From Kangiella aquimarina DSM 16071 (GTDB lineage: Bacteria; Pseudomonadota; Gammaproteobacteria; Enterobacterales; Kangiellaceae), in NCBI RefSeq assembly GCF_000374105.1, contig NZ_KB893650.1, forward strand, positions 1,048,862-1,112,861: DNA of 64,000 nucleotides. The letters run 5' to 3'. Below the pieces are notes generated by a model. That model saw nothing but the letters and a program-made list of their open reading frames with translations, did no database searches and had not been told where the DNA came from. The translations under genes and the position numbers were made by a program. Positions 34,073-44,036 of the stretch are shown piece after piece (position 1 is the first letter of the stretch; the number at the start of each line of letters is the position of its first letter).

Positions 34073-35052
34073 CAGGAATCCTCCTCTTCAATCAGAGGGA
34101 AGTGACAGCGAACTCTGCGGCCTTTAATATTGAATAGCTCTGGAGACTGAACACACTTTTTGGCTGCATAGGGGCAACGAGGTCCAAGGTAGCAGCCAAC
34201 AGGTAGATGACTGATTGGTGGCGTGGTGCCGGGCAGATTAAATAAGCGGCGTCCTTTTTTATAGCGCATACCAAAATGCGGAACGCTATCAAGGAGAGCT
34301 TTTGTGTATGGGTGATATGGCTGGCTCAATAAGTTATAAGTTCTGCCTGATTCGACAATTTGTCCGCAATACATGACATGTACTTTTGAGGTTGTTTCCG
34401 CCAGAATCGAAAAGTCATGAGTGATGAGCATCAGAGCCATATCATGTTCTTCTTTCACTTTTAACAGCAGGTCAAGAATCTGAGACTGGACGGTAACATC
34501 AAGTGCTGTTGTAGGTTCGTCTGCAATCAACAGCTTGGGTTGGCAGGCTAGTGCTATGGCAATCATAACCCTTTGATTCAGCCCACCAGATAGTTGGTGT
34601 GGATACTCTTTATATCGTCTTTTGGCGTCCATGATGCCAACCTGCGACAAGAGCTCCAGCGCACGCTCTTTGCGTTGTTTTGGAGTTCCACCTTCATGGA
34701 ATCGAATGGTTTCATCCAGCTGATAGCCTATAGTCAGAGCTGGATTTAAGCTCGAGGTTGGCTCTTGAAAAATTATTGAGATATTGCTGGTTATATGATT
34801 CTGTCTTTCTGCAAGGCTCATTCGAGTGAGATCATGACCATCCAGATTAAACAGATCCGCCTGCATTCTGGCCGCTGGAGACAGTAAGCCAGCAATGGCA
34901 AGCGCCATTACGCTCTTGCCTGAACCCGATTCGCCAATGACTCCAATCACCTGACCGCTTTCTATGTTGAGCTTAACCTTGTCGACAGCTCTAACCAGAC
35001 CATCGTCTGTCATAAAGTCCACATTCAGGTTTTCAATTTGCAGCAAACTCAT
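34072..35052 (-). CDS. sapD: Peptide ABC transporter ATPase SapD
   Basis: The 326-residue ATPase has Walker [28 protein letters not shown], a slightly altered signature [15 protein letters not shown], Walker [13 protein letters not shown] and the oligopeptide-type C-terminal extension, which ends [15 protein letters not shown] and holds cysteines that may bind an iron-sulfur cluster. The phrase [14 protein letters not shown] resembles the SapD tail specifically. It starts four bases after the sapC stop. Together with SapF it drives uptake through SapB-SapC. Confidence 0.87.
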   Translation of the reverse strand: MSLLQIENLNVDFMTDDGLVRAVDKVKLNIESGQVIGVIGESGSGKSVMALAIAGLLSPAARMQADLFNLDGHDLTRMSLAERQNHITSNISIIFQEPTSSLNPALTIGYQLDETIRFHEGGTPKQRKERALELLSQVGIMDAKRRYKEYPHQLSGGLNQRVMIAIALACQPKLLIADEPTTALDVTVQSQILDLLLKVKEEHDMALMLITHDFSILAETTSKVHVMYCGQIVESGRTYNLLSQPYHPYTKALLDSVPHFGMRYKKGRRLFNLPGTTPPISHLPVGCYLGPRCPYAAKKCVQSPELFNIKGRRVRCHFPLIEEEDS

Positions 35053-35056
35053 AGCA

Positions 35057-35920
35057 TCACCTGTTCAAGCGCGGGTCAAAGGCGTCTCGTAACCCATCAC
35101 CGACTAGATTAATAGACAGCACAGCTAAGAATATAGCCAGTCCCGGCAAAGTCATAGTCCATGGCGCAAACTGGATAAAAGCACGCGCTTCTGAAAGCAT
35201 GGTTCCCCATTCTGCCATCGGCGGCTGAGCACCAAGCCCAAGGAACCCTAACGCTGCGATATCTAATAGTGCGGTAGAAAAGCTGAAGGTCAGTTGGACA
35301 ATCAAAGCTGGAATAATGTTGGGCCAGACATGATGTAGCAGTAATCTTATATGGCCAGCTCCATCGAGCCTCGCAGCCATCACATAATCTTTGCCTAACT
35401 CCTCAGAAATGGCGCTTTGCGTCACTTTGACGAATTGAGGGATGAGGACGATCACCACTGCGTATACCGCATTGGGTAGTCCTGGCCCAATAATAGCAAC
35501 AATCGCTATGGCTAGTAACAAAGATGGCAGAGAGAGTAATAAGTCCATAAAACGCATGAGCAATGAGCGTAGGCCTGCATTCAGAAAAGCGGCAGCAGCG
35601 CCGAGCAGAATGCCAATAAAAGCCGCTGCAAACACAACCATTAAGGTTAATTTCAATGATAATCGTGCGCCGTGCAGAAGCCGGGACAACATATCCCTAC
35701 CCAGGTCATCGGTTCCCAAGGGGGTTACAAAGTCGCCATTGTCGTACCAAAGGGGCGGTGTCAGAATTTTATCGCTGAATTGCTGCGCTGGATCATGAGG
35801 GGCAAACCACGGACCGACCAGACTCATTAGCAATATAACTAACAAAATCAGACTGCCCGTCATGGCACTTTTATTATGGCTGAACACCTGCCAGGCTAAC
35901 TTGGTGTTAGACAGTGTCAT
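35057..35920 (-). CDS. sapC: Peptide ABC transporter permease SapC
   Basis: The 287-residue permease has the N-terminal helix and five further helices, with TPLGTDDLGRDMLSRLLHGA near residue 65 and the EAA loop ELGKDYVMAARLDGAG. The LLDIAALGFLGLGAQ stretch matches the SapC version of the loop after it. Its start overlaps the sapB stop by four bases (ATGA). Length fits E. coli SapC (296). Confidence 0.87.
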   Translation of the reverse strand: MTLSNTKLAWQVFSHNKSAMTGSLILLVILLMSLVGPWFAPHDPAQQFSDKILTPPLWYDNGDFVTPLGTDDLGRDMLSRLLHGARLSLKLTLMVVFAAAFIGILLGAAAAFLNAGLRSLLMRFMDLLLSLPSLLLAIAIVAIIGPGLPNAVYAVVIVLIPQFVKVTQSAISEELGKDYVMAARLDGAGHIRLLLHHVWPNIIPALIVQLTFSFSTALLDIAALGFLGLGAQPPMAEWGTMLSEARAFIQFAPWTMTLPGLAIFLAVLSINLVGDGLRDAFDPRLNR

Positions 35921-36876
35921 GATGGCCTCCTAAGTCGAGGATTCATGTAACTTGCAAGTAAATCCAGAGCCAGGTTGAATGCTATAACCAGCAACGAAAG
36001 GGCCAGAATACCAGCCTGGATACTGGCAAAATCACGTCTGGAAACCGCCTCTAGCAGCCATTTACCAACACCAGGCCAAGCGAAAATATATTCTGTGATA
36101 ATCACCCCTGACATGATGATGCTGACCTGAACGCCACTGATAGTCAAAATAGGAATTAATGCGTTACGAAGCGCGTGAACCCAGATAATCCTTTGCTGGC
36201 TGAGGCCTTTTGAACGTGCTGTTCTAATATATTCAGCTTTGAGGACTCCCAACAACGATGAGCGGGTCATTCTGGCTATGATAGCCATCGGAATAGTGCT
36301 AAGAGTTATTGCAGGAAGTATTAGATGGAGCAGGGCATTAAAAAATGCATCAAAGCCATATTGGTCCTGACTCAGCAATGAGTCAATAAGCATAAATCGA
36401 GTGACTGGTGGGACGTCATATATATAATCAATCCTCCCGGCAACTGGCGTCCAGCCAAGTGTCAGAGAGAAAAGGAGGACTAACAACATTCCCCACCAAT
36501 AGATTGGCATGGAGTAACCTGCCAGGGTAACTCCCATCAGGGTATTGTCCAGCCATTTACCCCGTCGATTGGCAGCCATAATGCCAAGTGTCAGCCCAAA
36601 AATAATGGCAAACAGTAGGGCCAGCATCACCAGCTCAATGGTGGCCGGGAAGTGCTGTAGAAAGTCATAGAGCACTGGCCGGTTGTGAATACTGGAATAA
36701 CCCCAGTCGCCTGCTAGCAGATACTGCAGATACTCGAGGTACTGCCCCATAAAGTGCTGACTCTGATAAATATGAAGTGCACTGTCGCCTCGTTGACTAA
36801 GCACAAAGGTCAACAAGGTCAAACCAAACAAGCTGATCAATAAGGTGGTGCCGTGTCTGATAAGCAACTTAAACAT
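35917..36876 (-). CDS. sapB: Peptide ABC transporter permease SapB
   Basis: The 319-residue permease has the short periplasmic loop and six helices of the DppB type. SapB-like marks are FPATIELVMLALLFAI, SLTLGWTPVAGRIDYIYDV and FMLIDSLLS, which parallel E. coli SapB, and the EAA loop LKAEYIRTARSKGLSQQRII. It overlaps the sapA stop by one base. It forms the channel with SapC. Confidence 0.87.
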   Translation of the reverse strand: MFKLLIRHGTTLLISLFGLTLLTFVLSQRGDSALHIYQSQHFMGQYLEYLQYLLAGDWGYSSIHNRPVLYDFLQHFPATIELVMLALLFAIIFGLTLGIMAANRRGKWLDNTLMGVTLAGYSMPIYWWGMLLVLLFSLTLGWTPVAGRIDYIYDVPPVTRFMLIDSLLSQDQYGFDAFFNALLHLILPAITLSTIPMAIIARMTRSSLLGVLKAEYIRTARSKGLSQQRIIWVHALRNALIPILTISGVQVSIIMSGVIITEYIFAWPGVGKWLLEAVSRRDFASIQAGILALSLLVIAFNLALDLLASYMNPRLRRPS

Positions 36877-38534
36877 CAGTTTGTGTCCTCATCAGGGGGT
36901 GTTTCACCCTTGTTGAACGAGACCTTATCAAATTCCACATTACCAACCGGAGAAATTACAAGACCAGTCACATCGGGTTGCGTTAACAGACTTTTGTTGG
37001 CGTGTGCAATAGTCAGCCAAGGAGCCTCTTCTTTAAATAGAGCCTGAGCTTGTAGGTAATATTGCTTGCGTTTTTCAATATCGGAAGATTGGCTGGCATT
37101 TAGAATTAGCTGGTCAAACGTTGGGTGACACCATTTTGCATAGTTATTGCCACTACGTGCGGAAGCACAACTGAGCAAAGGATTGAGGAAGTTGCTGGGG
37201 TCCCCGTTATCAGCATTCCAGCCAAGAAGTACGCTATGGTGCAACCCCTGTGCAACGCGCGCTAGAAACGTTCCCCATTCGTAGCTGATGATTCTTGCCT
37301 TGACCCCAATTTTTTCCAAATCCTGCTGCATCATTTCAGCCATCTTGCGGGCGTTTGGATTATAGGTTCTTTGGATGGGCATGGCCCAGATATCAATGGT
37401 AAAGCCATTTTCATATCCCGCTTCCGCTAACAACTGTTTTGCCTGCTGGGTATTATATCGAACACGAGAAACTTGCTTGTTATAGGCCCATGAGGAAGGT
37501 GGGATGGGGCTGGTTGCTATCTGTGCCTGCCTGTCATATACCGCTTTTAAAATAGCTTCCCGGTTAATCGCCATGGATAATGCCTGTCGTACTTTGACAT
37601 CGTGAAATGGTGGCTTTTCAACATTAAATGCCCAATAAGCAACGTTAAAGCCGGGTATTTCTAGTATGTTCAATTTGTTCTGACGAGCAATCCGAAGGTG
37701 GACTGGCAGGGGGTTGCTCATGATGTCGCATTCGCCTGCGCTAAAGCGTGCAAAGCGCATAGCTGCGTCCGGTGTAATCGAGTAAACCAGATCCTTTATC
37801 TTCGGGGCGCCACCAAAGTAATCCTCAAATGCCTCGTAGCGTATGTAGGAATCCGGCTCGTACCGCTTAAACCTAAATGGGCCTGTACCGATAGGCTTGC
37901 TGTCTATCCACTCTAATCTATCGAGCCCTTGTAACACTTCTGCATACTCAGCGGAGAGTATTGAAGCGAATGGGGTCGCAAGAATGGCCAGGAAAGGACT
38001 CTCAGGGCGGGATAGAACAAACTCTACTTCTTTATCACTGACTTTGTTGATGTCAAGGATAAGCTGATCAAGTCCCTGGGAATAAAAATACGGGTAACGG
38101 CCCCCTGAAACTTCATGGAATGGGTGGGAGCTTAGCCTTTGGCGATTAAAGCTAAAGATAACATCGTCAGCATTTAAGGTGCGAGTAGGGGTAAAGTCCT
38201 GATTGCCATGAAAATTGACGCCTTCCTTTAGCTTGAAGCGATAGCGTGTGCCATCGTCACTAATTTTCCAGGATTCGGCCAAAGCTGGGGCAATGTCTGT
38301 GGTTCCAGAATTATAGGTGACCAGCTGGTTATATATAGTATGGGCCGTTGCGTCGTAGGATGTGCCTGAGCTGACTAATTGAGGGTTGAATGCATCCGGA
38401 CTACCTTCAGAACAGTAAACCAGCAGACTATCTCTCTGGTTTGATGCAATATCACCTTGGGGCTGACAAGACCAGCAAGCAAGGCCGCTCAGAAGTGCCG
38501 TAAGCAAGGTTCTAGTCAAAGGTTGTGAGCTCAT
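36876..38534 (-). CDS. sapA: Peptide-binding periplasmic protein SapA
   Basis: SapA binds peptides, including antimicrobial peptides and perhaps haem in relatives, for import. The 552-residue protein has a signal sequence (TLLTALLSGLACWSC); two cysteines near 19 and 22 might be lipidated, but the lipobox is poor. It belongs to the family 5 solute-binding proteins, with ALAESWKISDDGTRYRFKLK, the NADDVIFSFNRQ stretch, PIGTGPFRFKRYEPDSY and LLGWNADNGDPSNFLNPLLS. The end (VISPVGNVEFDKV) resembles SapA. First gene of the operon; no strong promoter is visible upstream. Confidence 0.85.
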   Translation of the reverse strand: MSSQPLTRTLLTALLSGLACWSCQPQGDIASNQRDSLLVYCSEGSPDAFNPQLVSSGTSYDATAHTIYNQLVTYNSGTTDIAPALAESWKISDDGTRYRFKLKEGVNFHGNQDFTPTRTLNADDVIFSFNRQRLSSHPFHEVSGGRYPYFYSQGLDQLILDINKVSDKEVEFVLSRPESPFLAILATPFASILSAEYAEVLQGLDRLEWIDSKPIGTGPFRFKRYEPDSYIRYEAFEDYFGGAPKIKDLVYSITPDAAMRFARFSAGECDIMSNPLPVHLRIARQNKLNILEIPGFNVAYWAFNVEKPPFHDVKVRQALSMAINREAILKAVYDRQAQIATSPIPPSSWAYNKQVSRVRYNTQQAKQLLAEAGYENGFTIDIWAMPIQRTYNPNARKMAEMMQQDLEKIGVKARIISYEWGTFLARVAQGLHHSVLLGWNADNGDPSNFLNPLLSCASARSGNNYAKWCHPTFDQLILNASQSSDIEKRKQYYLQAQALFKEEAPWLTIAHANKSLLTQPDVTGLVISPVGNVEFDKVSFNKGETPPDEDTN

Positions 38535-38676
38535 TCAGCAAAATTGTTTTTATCAGAAGCCATCATCATACCAATGTTAATTTGGCATGAATAGCCGAGT
38601 CTGGGAATAAAGCCACAAAATACAGGCAGTTAGCATGGAAACTTGTGAGTTTTACCTAATTTTACAACTCTTATCA

Positions 38677-38705
38677 TTGAAAGAAATCAGGCGTTTACCT
38701 ATACT
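38677..38705 (+). promoter_or_regulatory. Sigma70 promoter for the 38831 outer-membrane gene
   Basis: TTGAAA (38677-38682) and TATACT (38700-38705) are 17 bases apart. The transcript would begin near 38712 and have a leader of about 119 bases. Confidence 0.65.
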
Positions 38706-38830
38706 GAATGAATGCTAAAAGGGTTTGGTTCAGTAACCATGTTGGTTTCTAAGTTCTTGAAAATCTAGAAAAAATCAATCCTTTTAAAAAATTACAAAGT
38801 GAAAGTTCATTTATTAAGAGTCGTGCAGTG

Positions 38831-40036
38831 ATGATAAAACCAATCTCAAAGCCATTCCGTGTGCCTGCAATCAGGACACTACTATTGGCATCGATGAGCT
38901 CGATAGCGCTTAGCAGCTATGCTGAGAGCACGGAGCAGGGTGGTTCATTCATGAATGATGAGTTGTTTGTAATGGAGAGCCTTCCCGGAACACAGTTCTC
39001 GGGGTTTAATCCATTTGTAATCGATGATTCAAGCGTGCGAGTCACTGCTAATGATATAAGCGTGAGTTTATTGGCTAATAATCAACTGAAAGAATTCGGC
39101 AGAGAGCGTCTGAAAAGTGACCCCTTGTCTTTTAACATTAAAGATGAAGACCAGGGTGAGTGGCTAGTTTCGTTAGATTTGTCTGATTCTGCCAGTAATC
39201 GACCAAATGCTAATCTATTCGCCGGCTACCAAATGCCGAATCAAAGTTCCCAGTTTTTCATAAACTATGGCAAACAGAGCCTACCTGTTTCGGTCAGCTT
39301 TGATGATTCGGTTAACGGCCTACTCGAAGAGAAACATCTGAAGCAAAATACCATGGCTTTAGGTTTTAATCAGGAAATAAGTGAAGGCTGGGATGTGACG
39401 ATTAGTTATATGAAGTCTGATCTAGACCTAATTACTACTGAATCAGCGTTAGCTCAAATGGGCAAGCAGGAAGCTGGGTATCGCTTTTATTATGATTTTG
39501 ATATGGACGGTTCTCCAGAGGCAATTAACCTTAAATCAAACCTGGCTGGTATTGAAGGCTTTCAGCAAAATCTAGAAGGTATTGAAATAAAAATTAGCCG
39601 GCAAGTCAGCGATGATTTAACGATAGGGGCTTCAGTTGAAACAGCCAAAGGTTTATATCACGAACAGTTATTAGGTTTAAAAGAGCAGGAGACACCCTTT
39701 GAGGCAAGTGCTATTTCCCTGTATGGCGGAATGCGTTTTGCTGAAGACTGGACTTTTGCTGCTAACGTTAATAAGCAAGATAGTAAGCTAGCCCTTGATA
39801 GGGGGGAAGCGAGTCTACTTGAGTTTGAAGACACCACTCTTGATATTGGTCTCCAGTATCAGACTAAGTGGAACAAAACCGGATTAGTTATACGAATTGA
39901 TTTGATGAATCTACTGGGTGCTGCACACTTGGATGATTCGATATCACAGTCAATGGATTTAGATGCCAGGGGCCTGGTTCCTTATACATTCCAAAGCCCA
40001 AAGTATATAAAGTTAAGCGGTAGCATCAACTTCTGA
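38831..40036 (+). CDS. Probable outer-membrane or surface beta-protein, unknown family
   Basis: The 401-residue product starts with an N-terminal basic stretch and a signal peptide (LLLASMSSIALSSYA, cleavage near residue 32). The mature part is acidic, has alternating strand patterns (GWDVTISYMKSDLDL, WTFAANVNKQDSKLAL, TLDIGLQYQTKW) and ends KLSGSINF, a C-terminal Phe typical of outer-membrane barrels. I recognise no specific family. It is next to the TonB2 locus but has no TonB box or plug domain, and a separate promoter (40133) serves that locus. GTG 38828 is an alternative start one codon upstream. Confidence 0.6.
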   Translation: MIKPISKPFRVPAIRTLLLASMSSIALSSYAESTEQGGSFMNDELFVMESLPGTQFSGFNPFVIDDSSVRVTANDISVSLLANNQLKEFGRERLKSDPLSFNIKDEDQGEWLVSLDLSDSASNRPNANLFAGYQMPNQSSQFFINYGKQSLPVSVSFDDSVNGLLEEKHLKQNTMALGFNQEISEGWDVTISYMKSDLDLITTESALAQMGKQEAGYRFYYDFDMDGSPEAINLKSNLAGIEGFQQNLEGIEIKISRQVSDDLTIGASVETAKGLYHEQLLGLKEQETPFEASAISLYGGMRFAEDWTFAANVNKQDSKLALDRGEASLLEFEDTTLDIGLQYQTKWNKTGLVIRIDLMNLLGAAHLDDSISQSMDLDARGLVPYTFQSPKYIKLSGSINF

Positions 40037-40132
40037 TAACGCACAGTTTTTAAAGCAATTCGGACGCTATACTGAGCTATAAGATAAAGTTATGTATTGC
40101 ATAAAGAATTGTGAATTCCCCCGATACATTTG

Positions 40133-40161
40133 TTGACCCATACCGCCTTTCTCTTTATAGT
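40133..40161 (+). promoter_or_regulatory. Sigma70 promoter of the TonB2 operon
   Basis: TTGACC (40133-40138) and TATAGT (40156-40161) are exactly 17 bases apart. Transcription should begin near 40168, about 160 bases before the first gene. I see no clear Fur box in this leader. Confidence 0.65.
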
Positions 40162-40329
40162 TGGCCTCTTTGTCCACAAGTTTAGGCCGTAAGGCTGGCG
40201 TTAATGCTTTTAAAATTAAGGCTTTTTGCTGGGCGATAAATCACTTGATTTTTTTGTCTGAAAGCTCTAGTTTTCAAAAGCATTGGCAATCAAAAGCAAA
40301 GATTTCTGAACAGAAATTTGGGTAAGTTT

Positions 40330-41106
40330 ATGAAAAAACAACTATTTTTGAAAAAAACAGCTGCTGCCGTTCTGGCAACTGCTGTCATGGGCAGTTCATT
40401 TGCAGCTGGCCAATTTGAATCATCAATGAATATCGAGAAGCGGATTGACCGTGCTGCAGCCAGCACTCAAACCACGGTAAATAAGTTGGCTGAAGAAGCA
40501 ACTGATTTATCTCTTGAATATCGTAATACTCTACAAAGAGTAGACAGCCTTCGTATCTATAATGCTCAACTTGAAAAGCAGATTGCTAGTCAGGAAAAGC
40601 AAATTGTTGATAGTGTCCAGGAAATGGAGAGTATCGATGAAACTGAGAAGGGTGTTTTACCTTTGATGGACGAAATGATCACAACTCTTGACGAGTTCGT
40701 TGAGTTGGATATCCCTTTCAACTTGGACGCACGTCAAACTCGTGTTCAAAATCTTTATGCTTTAATGGATGATGCGAACGTTTCAGTTTCTGAAAAGTAT
40801 CGTAAAATTCTAGAAGCTTACCAAATTGAAATGCAGTACGGTAACGCGGTATCTGTGGATACTGGTAGCATTGATGCTAACGGTGAGCCGCTTGAAGTTG
40901 AATTCTTACGTGTCGGTCGCTTGACTTACGTTTATTTGACGCTGGACGGTAAGCGTGGTGCCTACTGGAACAAGTTAGAGCGTAAATGGGAAACACTACC
41001 TGAAGAGTACCTAGACTCAGTTAATAACGCGATTAAATTCTCTCGTGGTATTTCATCACCAGTTCTATTTAAAGTCCCAGTTCCTGTAGCGGAGGCAGCA
41101 CAATGA
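40330..41106 (+). CDS. DUF3450 periplasmic protein of the TonB2 operon
   Basis: With ATG 40330 the 258-residue protein starts with a signal peptide (KTAAAVLATAVMGSSFAAG), has a coiled-coil segment (about 45-105) and a compact C-terminal domain (LRVGRLTYVYLTLDGKRGAYW). This is the DUF3450 family, found as first gene of TonB2-type operons in Shewanella, Vibrio and related marine bacteria. It probably works with the TtpC-type protein in the periplasm. The stop overlaps the next ATG by four bases. Its biochemical role is unknown. Confidence 0.85.
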   Translation: MKKQLFLKKTAAAVLATAVMGSSFAAGQFESSMNIEKRIDRAAASTQTTVNKLAEEATDLSLEYRNTLQRVDSLRIYNAQLEKQIASQEKQIVDSVQEMESIDETEKGVLPLMDEMITTLDEFVELDIPFNLDARQTRVQNLYALMDDANVSVSEKYRKILEAYQIEMQYGNAVSVDTGSIDANGEPLEVEFLRVGRLTYVYLTLDGKRGAYWNKLERKWETLPEEYLDSVNNAIKFSRGISSPVLFKVPVPVAEAAQ

Positions 41107-42446
41107 GAAATATCCTAGCTATTACATTAGCTGGCGTCTTCGCGCTGGCATCTGTTGCTACTAATGCGGCAGAGAGTTTGTCACACGCAGATCTTTTAAA
41201 GAAAGTTCGTGACAAAGAACGCATTCAAGAACAGGTTAACGAGCAGCGTGTTCAACAGTTCAGATCACAGCGTAATCGTCAACAACAACTTTTAGCTGAT
41301 GCAAAAGCACGTTTGGCTGCAGAAGAAGCTAAGAGTGAGCGTTTAAAAGCACAGTTTGACGAAAACGAAAAGCAGTTAACACAAATCGCTGAAGATCTTC
41401 GAATCAAGCAGGGTAACTTGGGTGAATTGTTCGGTGTGGTTCGTCAAGCAGCAAATAGTATGACAGGCGATATTGGTACATCATTAGTAAGTGCTCAATA
41501 TCCTGGCCGTCAAGGTTTGTTGAATACTCTTACTGAAGCTGATGCTCTACCTAAGATGGAACAATTACGTGCATTCTGGGTATTAATGCTTCAGGAAATG
41601 TCAGAGCAAGGCGAAACGACAACATTTACTGCAGATGTAGTGAATGAAGGTGGCCGTTCTGAACAGCAAACAGTTACTCGTGTTGGTACATTTAACCTTG
41701 TTTCTAGTGGCGAGTATTTGTTCTTTGATAAAGGCGTTATCAAAACATTACAAGTGCAACCAGACTCACGTGTACTTAATCAAGTGGAAGAGTTCCAATC
41801 TACTAACTCAGGCTATGCAGGTTTATTCCTGGATCCAAGTAAAGGCGCAATTCTACAGCTAGAAAAGCAGAAAATGAGCCTGATTGACCGCTTGTGGGAG
41901 TTTAGTGGCTTTGCTGGTAAAACAGTTATGGTACTTCTTGTAATTGGTCTATTAATCGCGCTAGAGAGAATCTTCACTCTATATTTTGTTACTGGGCCAA
42001 AAGTTCAGTCTCAAAAGAAGTCTTCTACACCTGGAAACAACCCTCTTGGTCGTATCATGAAGGTTTACCAAGCGAATCGTAATGAAGACGTAGAGAACTT
42101 AGAGCTTAAGTTGGATGAGGCGGTTCTTAAAGAGACGCCTAAAATTGAGCGCGGTATCAACTTAATTAAAGTTATTGCAGCACTTGGTCCTCTACTAGGT
42201 CTATTGGGTACGGTTGTAGGTATGATTGAAGTATTCCAATCAATCACCTTATACGGTACAGGTGACCCAAAAACCATGGCTGATGGTATTTCTCAAGCGT
42301 TGGTAACAACAGTTTGGGGTCTATTAGCTGCGATTCCTTTGACTTTCTTACACGCTGTAGTTGCTGGCAAGAGCAAAAGTATTATTCATGTTCTTGAAGA
42401 GCAAAGCACTGGCTTAATGGCTCAGCACGAAGAAAGTAACGGATAG
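41103..42446 (+). CDS. ttpC: TtpC-type large MotA/TolQ/ExbB protein
   Basis: The 447-residue protein has a signal peptide, a periplasmic coiled coil (about 25-115, many Gln, Arg, Glu) and a periplasmic domain. An ExbB-like channel module follows from about residue 265: a helix (GKTVMVLLVIGLLIALERIF), then IAALGPLLGLLGTVVGMIEVF and the last helix LVTTVWGLLAAIPLTFLHAV. This is the layout of TtpC, the fourth part of the Vibrio TonB2 complex. It probably couples the proton motive force to TonB2. It starts inside the DUF3450 stop (ATGA overlap). Confidence 0.85.
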   Translation: MRNILAITLAGVFALASVATNAAESLSHADLLKKVRDKERIQEQVNEQRVQQFRSQRNRQQQLLADAKARLAAEEAKSERLKAQFDENEKQLTQIAEDLRIKQGNLGELFGVVRQAANSMTGDIGTSLVSAQYPGRQGLLNTLTEADALPKMEQLRAFWVLMLQEMSEQGETTTFTADVVNEGGRSEQQTVTRVGTFNLVSSGEYLFFDKGVIKTLQVQPDSRVLNQVEEFQSTNSGYAGLFLDPSKGAILQLEKQKMSLIDRLWEFSGFAGKTVMVLLVIGLLIALERIFTLYFVTGPKVQSQKKSSTPGNNPLGRIMKVYQANRNEDVENLELKLDEAVLKETPKIERGINLIKVIAALGPLLGLLGTVVGMIEVFQSITLYGTGDPKTMADGISQALVTTVWGLLAAIPLTFLHAVVAGKSKSIIHVLEEQSTGLMAQHEESNG

Positions 42447-42455
42447 GTAATTCTT

Positions 42456-42968
42456 ATGGAATTAATCTATACGATATTAGATTTTATTGATAAAGGTGGA
42501 TGGGTCCTATGGTGGATAGGACTCGTTCTCTTCTTGATGTGGACATTTATTATCGAAAGGTATTGGTACATTTACAGCCAGTTCCCTAAAGAAGCCAGAA
42601 TGATGGTTGCTCAATGGAACGCTCGTGAAGACACCAAGTCATGGCGTGCACACAGAATTAGAGAGGCATGGGTATCTATTGCTCGTGAAGCACTCAACCA
42701 GAGAATGCTTCTAATAAAAACTCTAATTGCAATTTGTCCATTACTTGGTTTGTTAGGTACCGTAACCGGTATGATTGATGTGTTTGAGAGTATGTCTGGA
42801 CAAGGTTCCGGAAGTGCTCGTCAAATGGCAGGTGGTATTTTTAAAGCTACAATCCCAACAATGGCTGGTATGGTTTCAGCTTTGTCAGGTATTTTCTTTA
42901 GCAGCCGCCTTGAGCAAACAGCTTATATTAAGTCGCATCAGTTAGCTGATAACCTTCCACATCACTAG
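42456..42968 (+). CDS. exbB: ExbB-family proton channel subunit (TonB2 system)
   Basis: The 170-residue protein has three membrane helices (about 14-34, 90-115, 130-150), with the conserved ICPLLGLLGTVTGMIDVFESM and GGIFKATIPTMAGMVSALSG segments of the MotA/TolQ/ExbB channel. It is short, as TonB2-type ExbB proteins are. It forms the pentameric channel around ExbD. It starts nine bases after ttpC and ends 16 bases before exbD. Confidence 0.9.
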   Translation: MELIYTILDFIDKGGWVLWWIGLVLFLMWTFIIERYWYIYSQFPKEARMMVAQWNAREDTKSWRAHRIREAWVSIAREALNQRMLLIKTLIAICPLLGLLGTVTGMIDVFESMSGQGSGSARQMAGGIFKATIPTMAGMVSALSGIFFSSRLEQTAYIKSHQLADNLPHH

Positions 42969-42984
42969 AATTTGGTGAACCTTA

Positions 42985-43386
42985 ATGGCTATTGAGACTC
43001 AAAAAAAACAGGAAGATGTAGAAATTGATATGACACCGATGTTAGACATCGTGTTTATCATGCTTATCTTCTTTATTGTTACGACTGTATTTGTGAAACA
43101 GGCTGGCGTTGATGTAAGTAAACCTACTGCTGACTCAGCAGTAGAAAGAAAGAATGCTTATATTTTCGTAGCAATTGATGATAAGAACCAGATTTTTATC
43201 GACAAAGATATGTTGCAGCCATCTGAAATTAAGGCAAAGATTCAGTCGTTAAGAACCGAGAACCTTGAAGGTGAAGTTGTGATCCAGGCCGATAAAAAGG
43301 CGAAAGCTGGATTAGTACTTGAGGTTTTAGATATTGCAAAGAGTTCCGGTGCTACTGTTTCTGTGGCAACGGAAAGGGTTGAATAA
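42985..43386 (+). CDS. exbD: ExbD-family proton channel subunit (TonB2 system)
   Basis: The 133-residue protein has a short cytoplasmic start, one membrane helix (DIVFIMLIFFIVTTVFV, with the proton-carrying Asp21) and a periplasmic domain ending ATVSVATERVE. The DMTPMLDIVF motif is that of ExbD/TolR. It overlaps neither neighbour but is only one base from tonB. A purine-rich ribosome site for tonB lies inside its last codons. Confidence 0.92.
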   Translation: MAIETQKKQEDVEIDMTPMLDIVFIMLIFFIVTTVFVKQAGVDVSKPTADSAVERKNAYIFVAIDDKNQIFIDKDMLQPSEIKAKIQSLRTENLEGEVVIQADKKAKAGLVLEVLDIAKSSGATVSVATERVE

Positions 43387-43387
43387 T

Positions 43388-44017
43388 ATGGCAAGAGTAT
43401 TACTAAGCGCATTATTGGCTATAGGTATCGTACTTGGCATTTTCTTATTAATGAATGCTTTGATTGACACTGCAGGCAATCAAGAAAAAGAAAGAGAAAA
43501 TGTAAATGTCGATATTGGCTTTATTGAAGAGGAAAAGGATGTACAGCGAAAAGAGCGCACTCCACCCAAAAAGCCACCACCGCCTAAAGAGCCACCACCA
43601 CCTCAGCAACAAGATGTTCCTGAGCAAAAGCAGGTGGTAACAGCTCTAGTCGATATTAAAATTGACAACATTGACGCAACAATGGATGGTGGTGGTATTT
43701 ATATCGGTGGTCTAGGAACAACTGACTTTTCGGGTATGGGTGACGGTGAGGCAATTCCATTAGTCACGGTTCCCCCAGAGTACCCACAGAAAGCAGCAAT
43801 GGAGGGTATAGAAGGTTACGTTATGTTCCAATTTGACATTGCGCCTGATGGTTCTCCATCTAATATTCGAGTTATTGATGAAAACCCTAGAGGAATGTTC
43901 CGAAGAGAAGCATTAAGAGCTATCAGGAAATGGAAATTTAAGCCTCGTATTGTCAATGGTCAGGCAATTCATCAACGAGATATGAAATATAAGCTGGAAT
44001 TTCAGCTAAACAATTAA
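43388..44017 (+). CDS. tonB: TonB protein (TonB2 type)
   Basis: The ATG at 43388 follows the exbD stop at once, with GGAAAGGG upstream; it gives 209 residues. An N-terminal membrane helix (about 4-22) is followed by the periplasmic linker with the Pro/Lys run KKPPPPKEPPPPQQ (about 60-75) and the C-terminal TonB domain: VTVPPEYPQKAAMEGIEGYV, RKWKFKPRIV. It transmits energy from the channel to outer-membrane receptors. The linker is shorter than in E. coli TonB (239), a usual feature of TonB2. Confidence 0.9.
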   Translation: MARVLLSALLAIGIVLGIFLLMNALIDTAGNQEKERENVNVDIGFIEEEKDVQRKERTPPKKPPPPKEPPPPQQQDVPEQKQVVTALVDIKIDNIDATMDGGGIYIGGLGTTDFSGMGDGEAIPLVTVPPEYPQKAAMEGIEGYVMFQFDIAPDGSPSNIRVIDENPRGMFRREALRAIRKWKFKPRIVNGQAIHQRDMKYKLEFQLNN

Positions 44018-44036
44018 ATGAGTGAAAGTATCAATT

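Noticed and set aside
43559-43615. Proline-codon run as a possible tandem repeat element
   Set aside because: It codes for the normal Pro/Lys linker of TonB.
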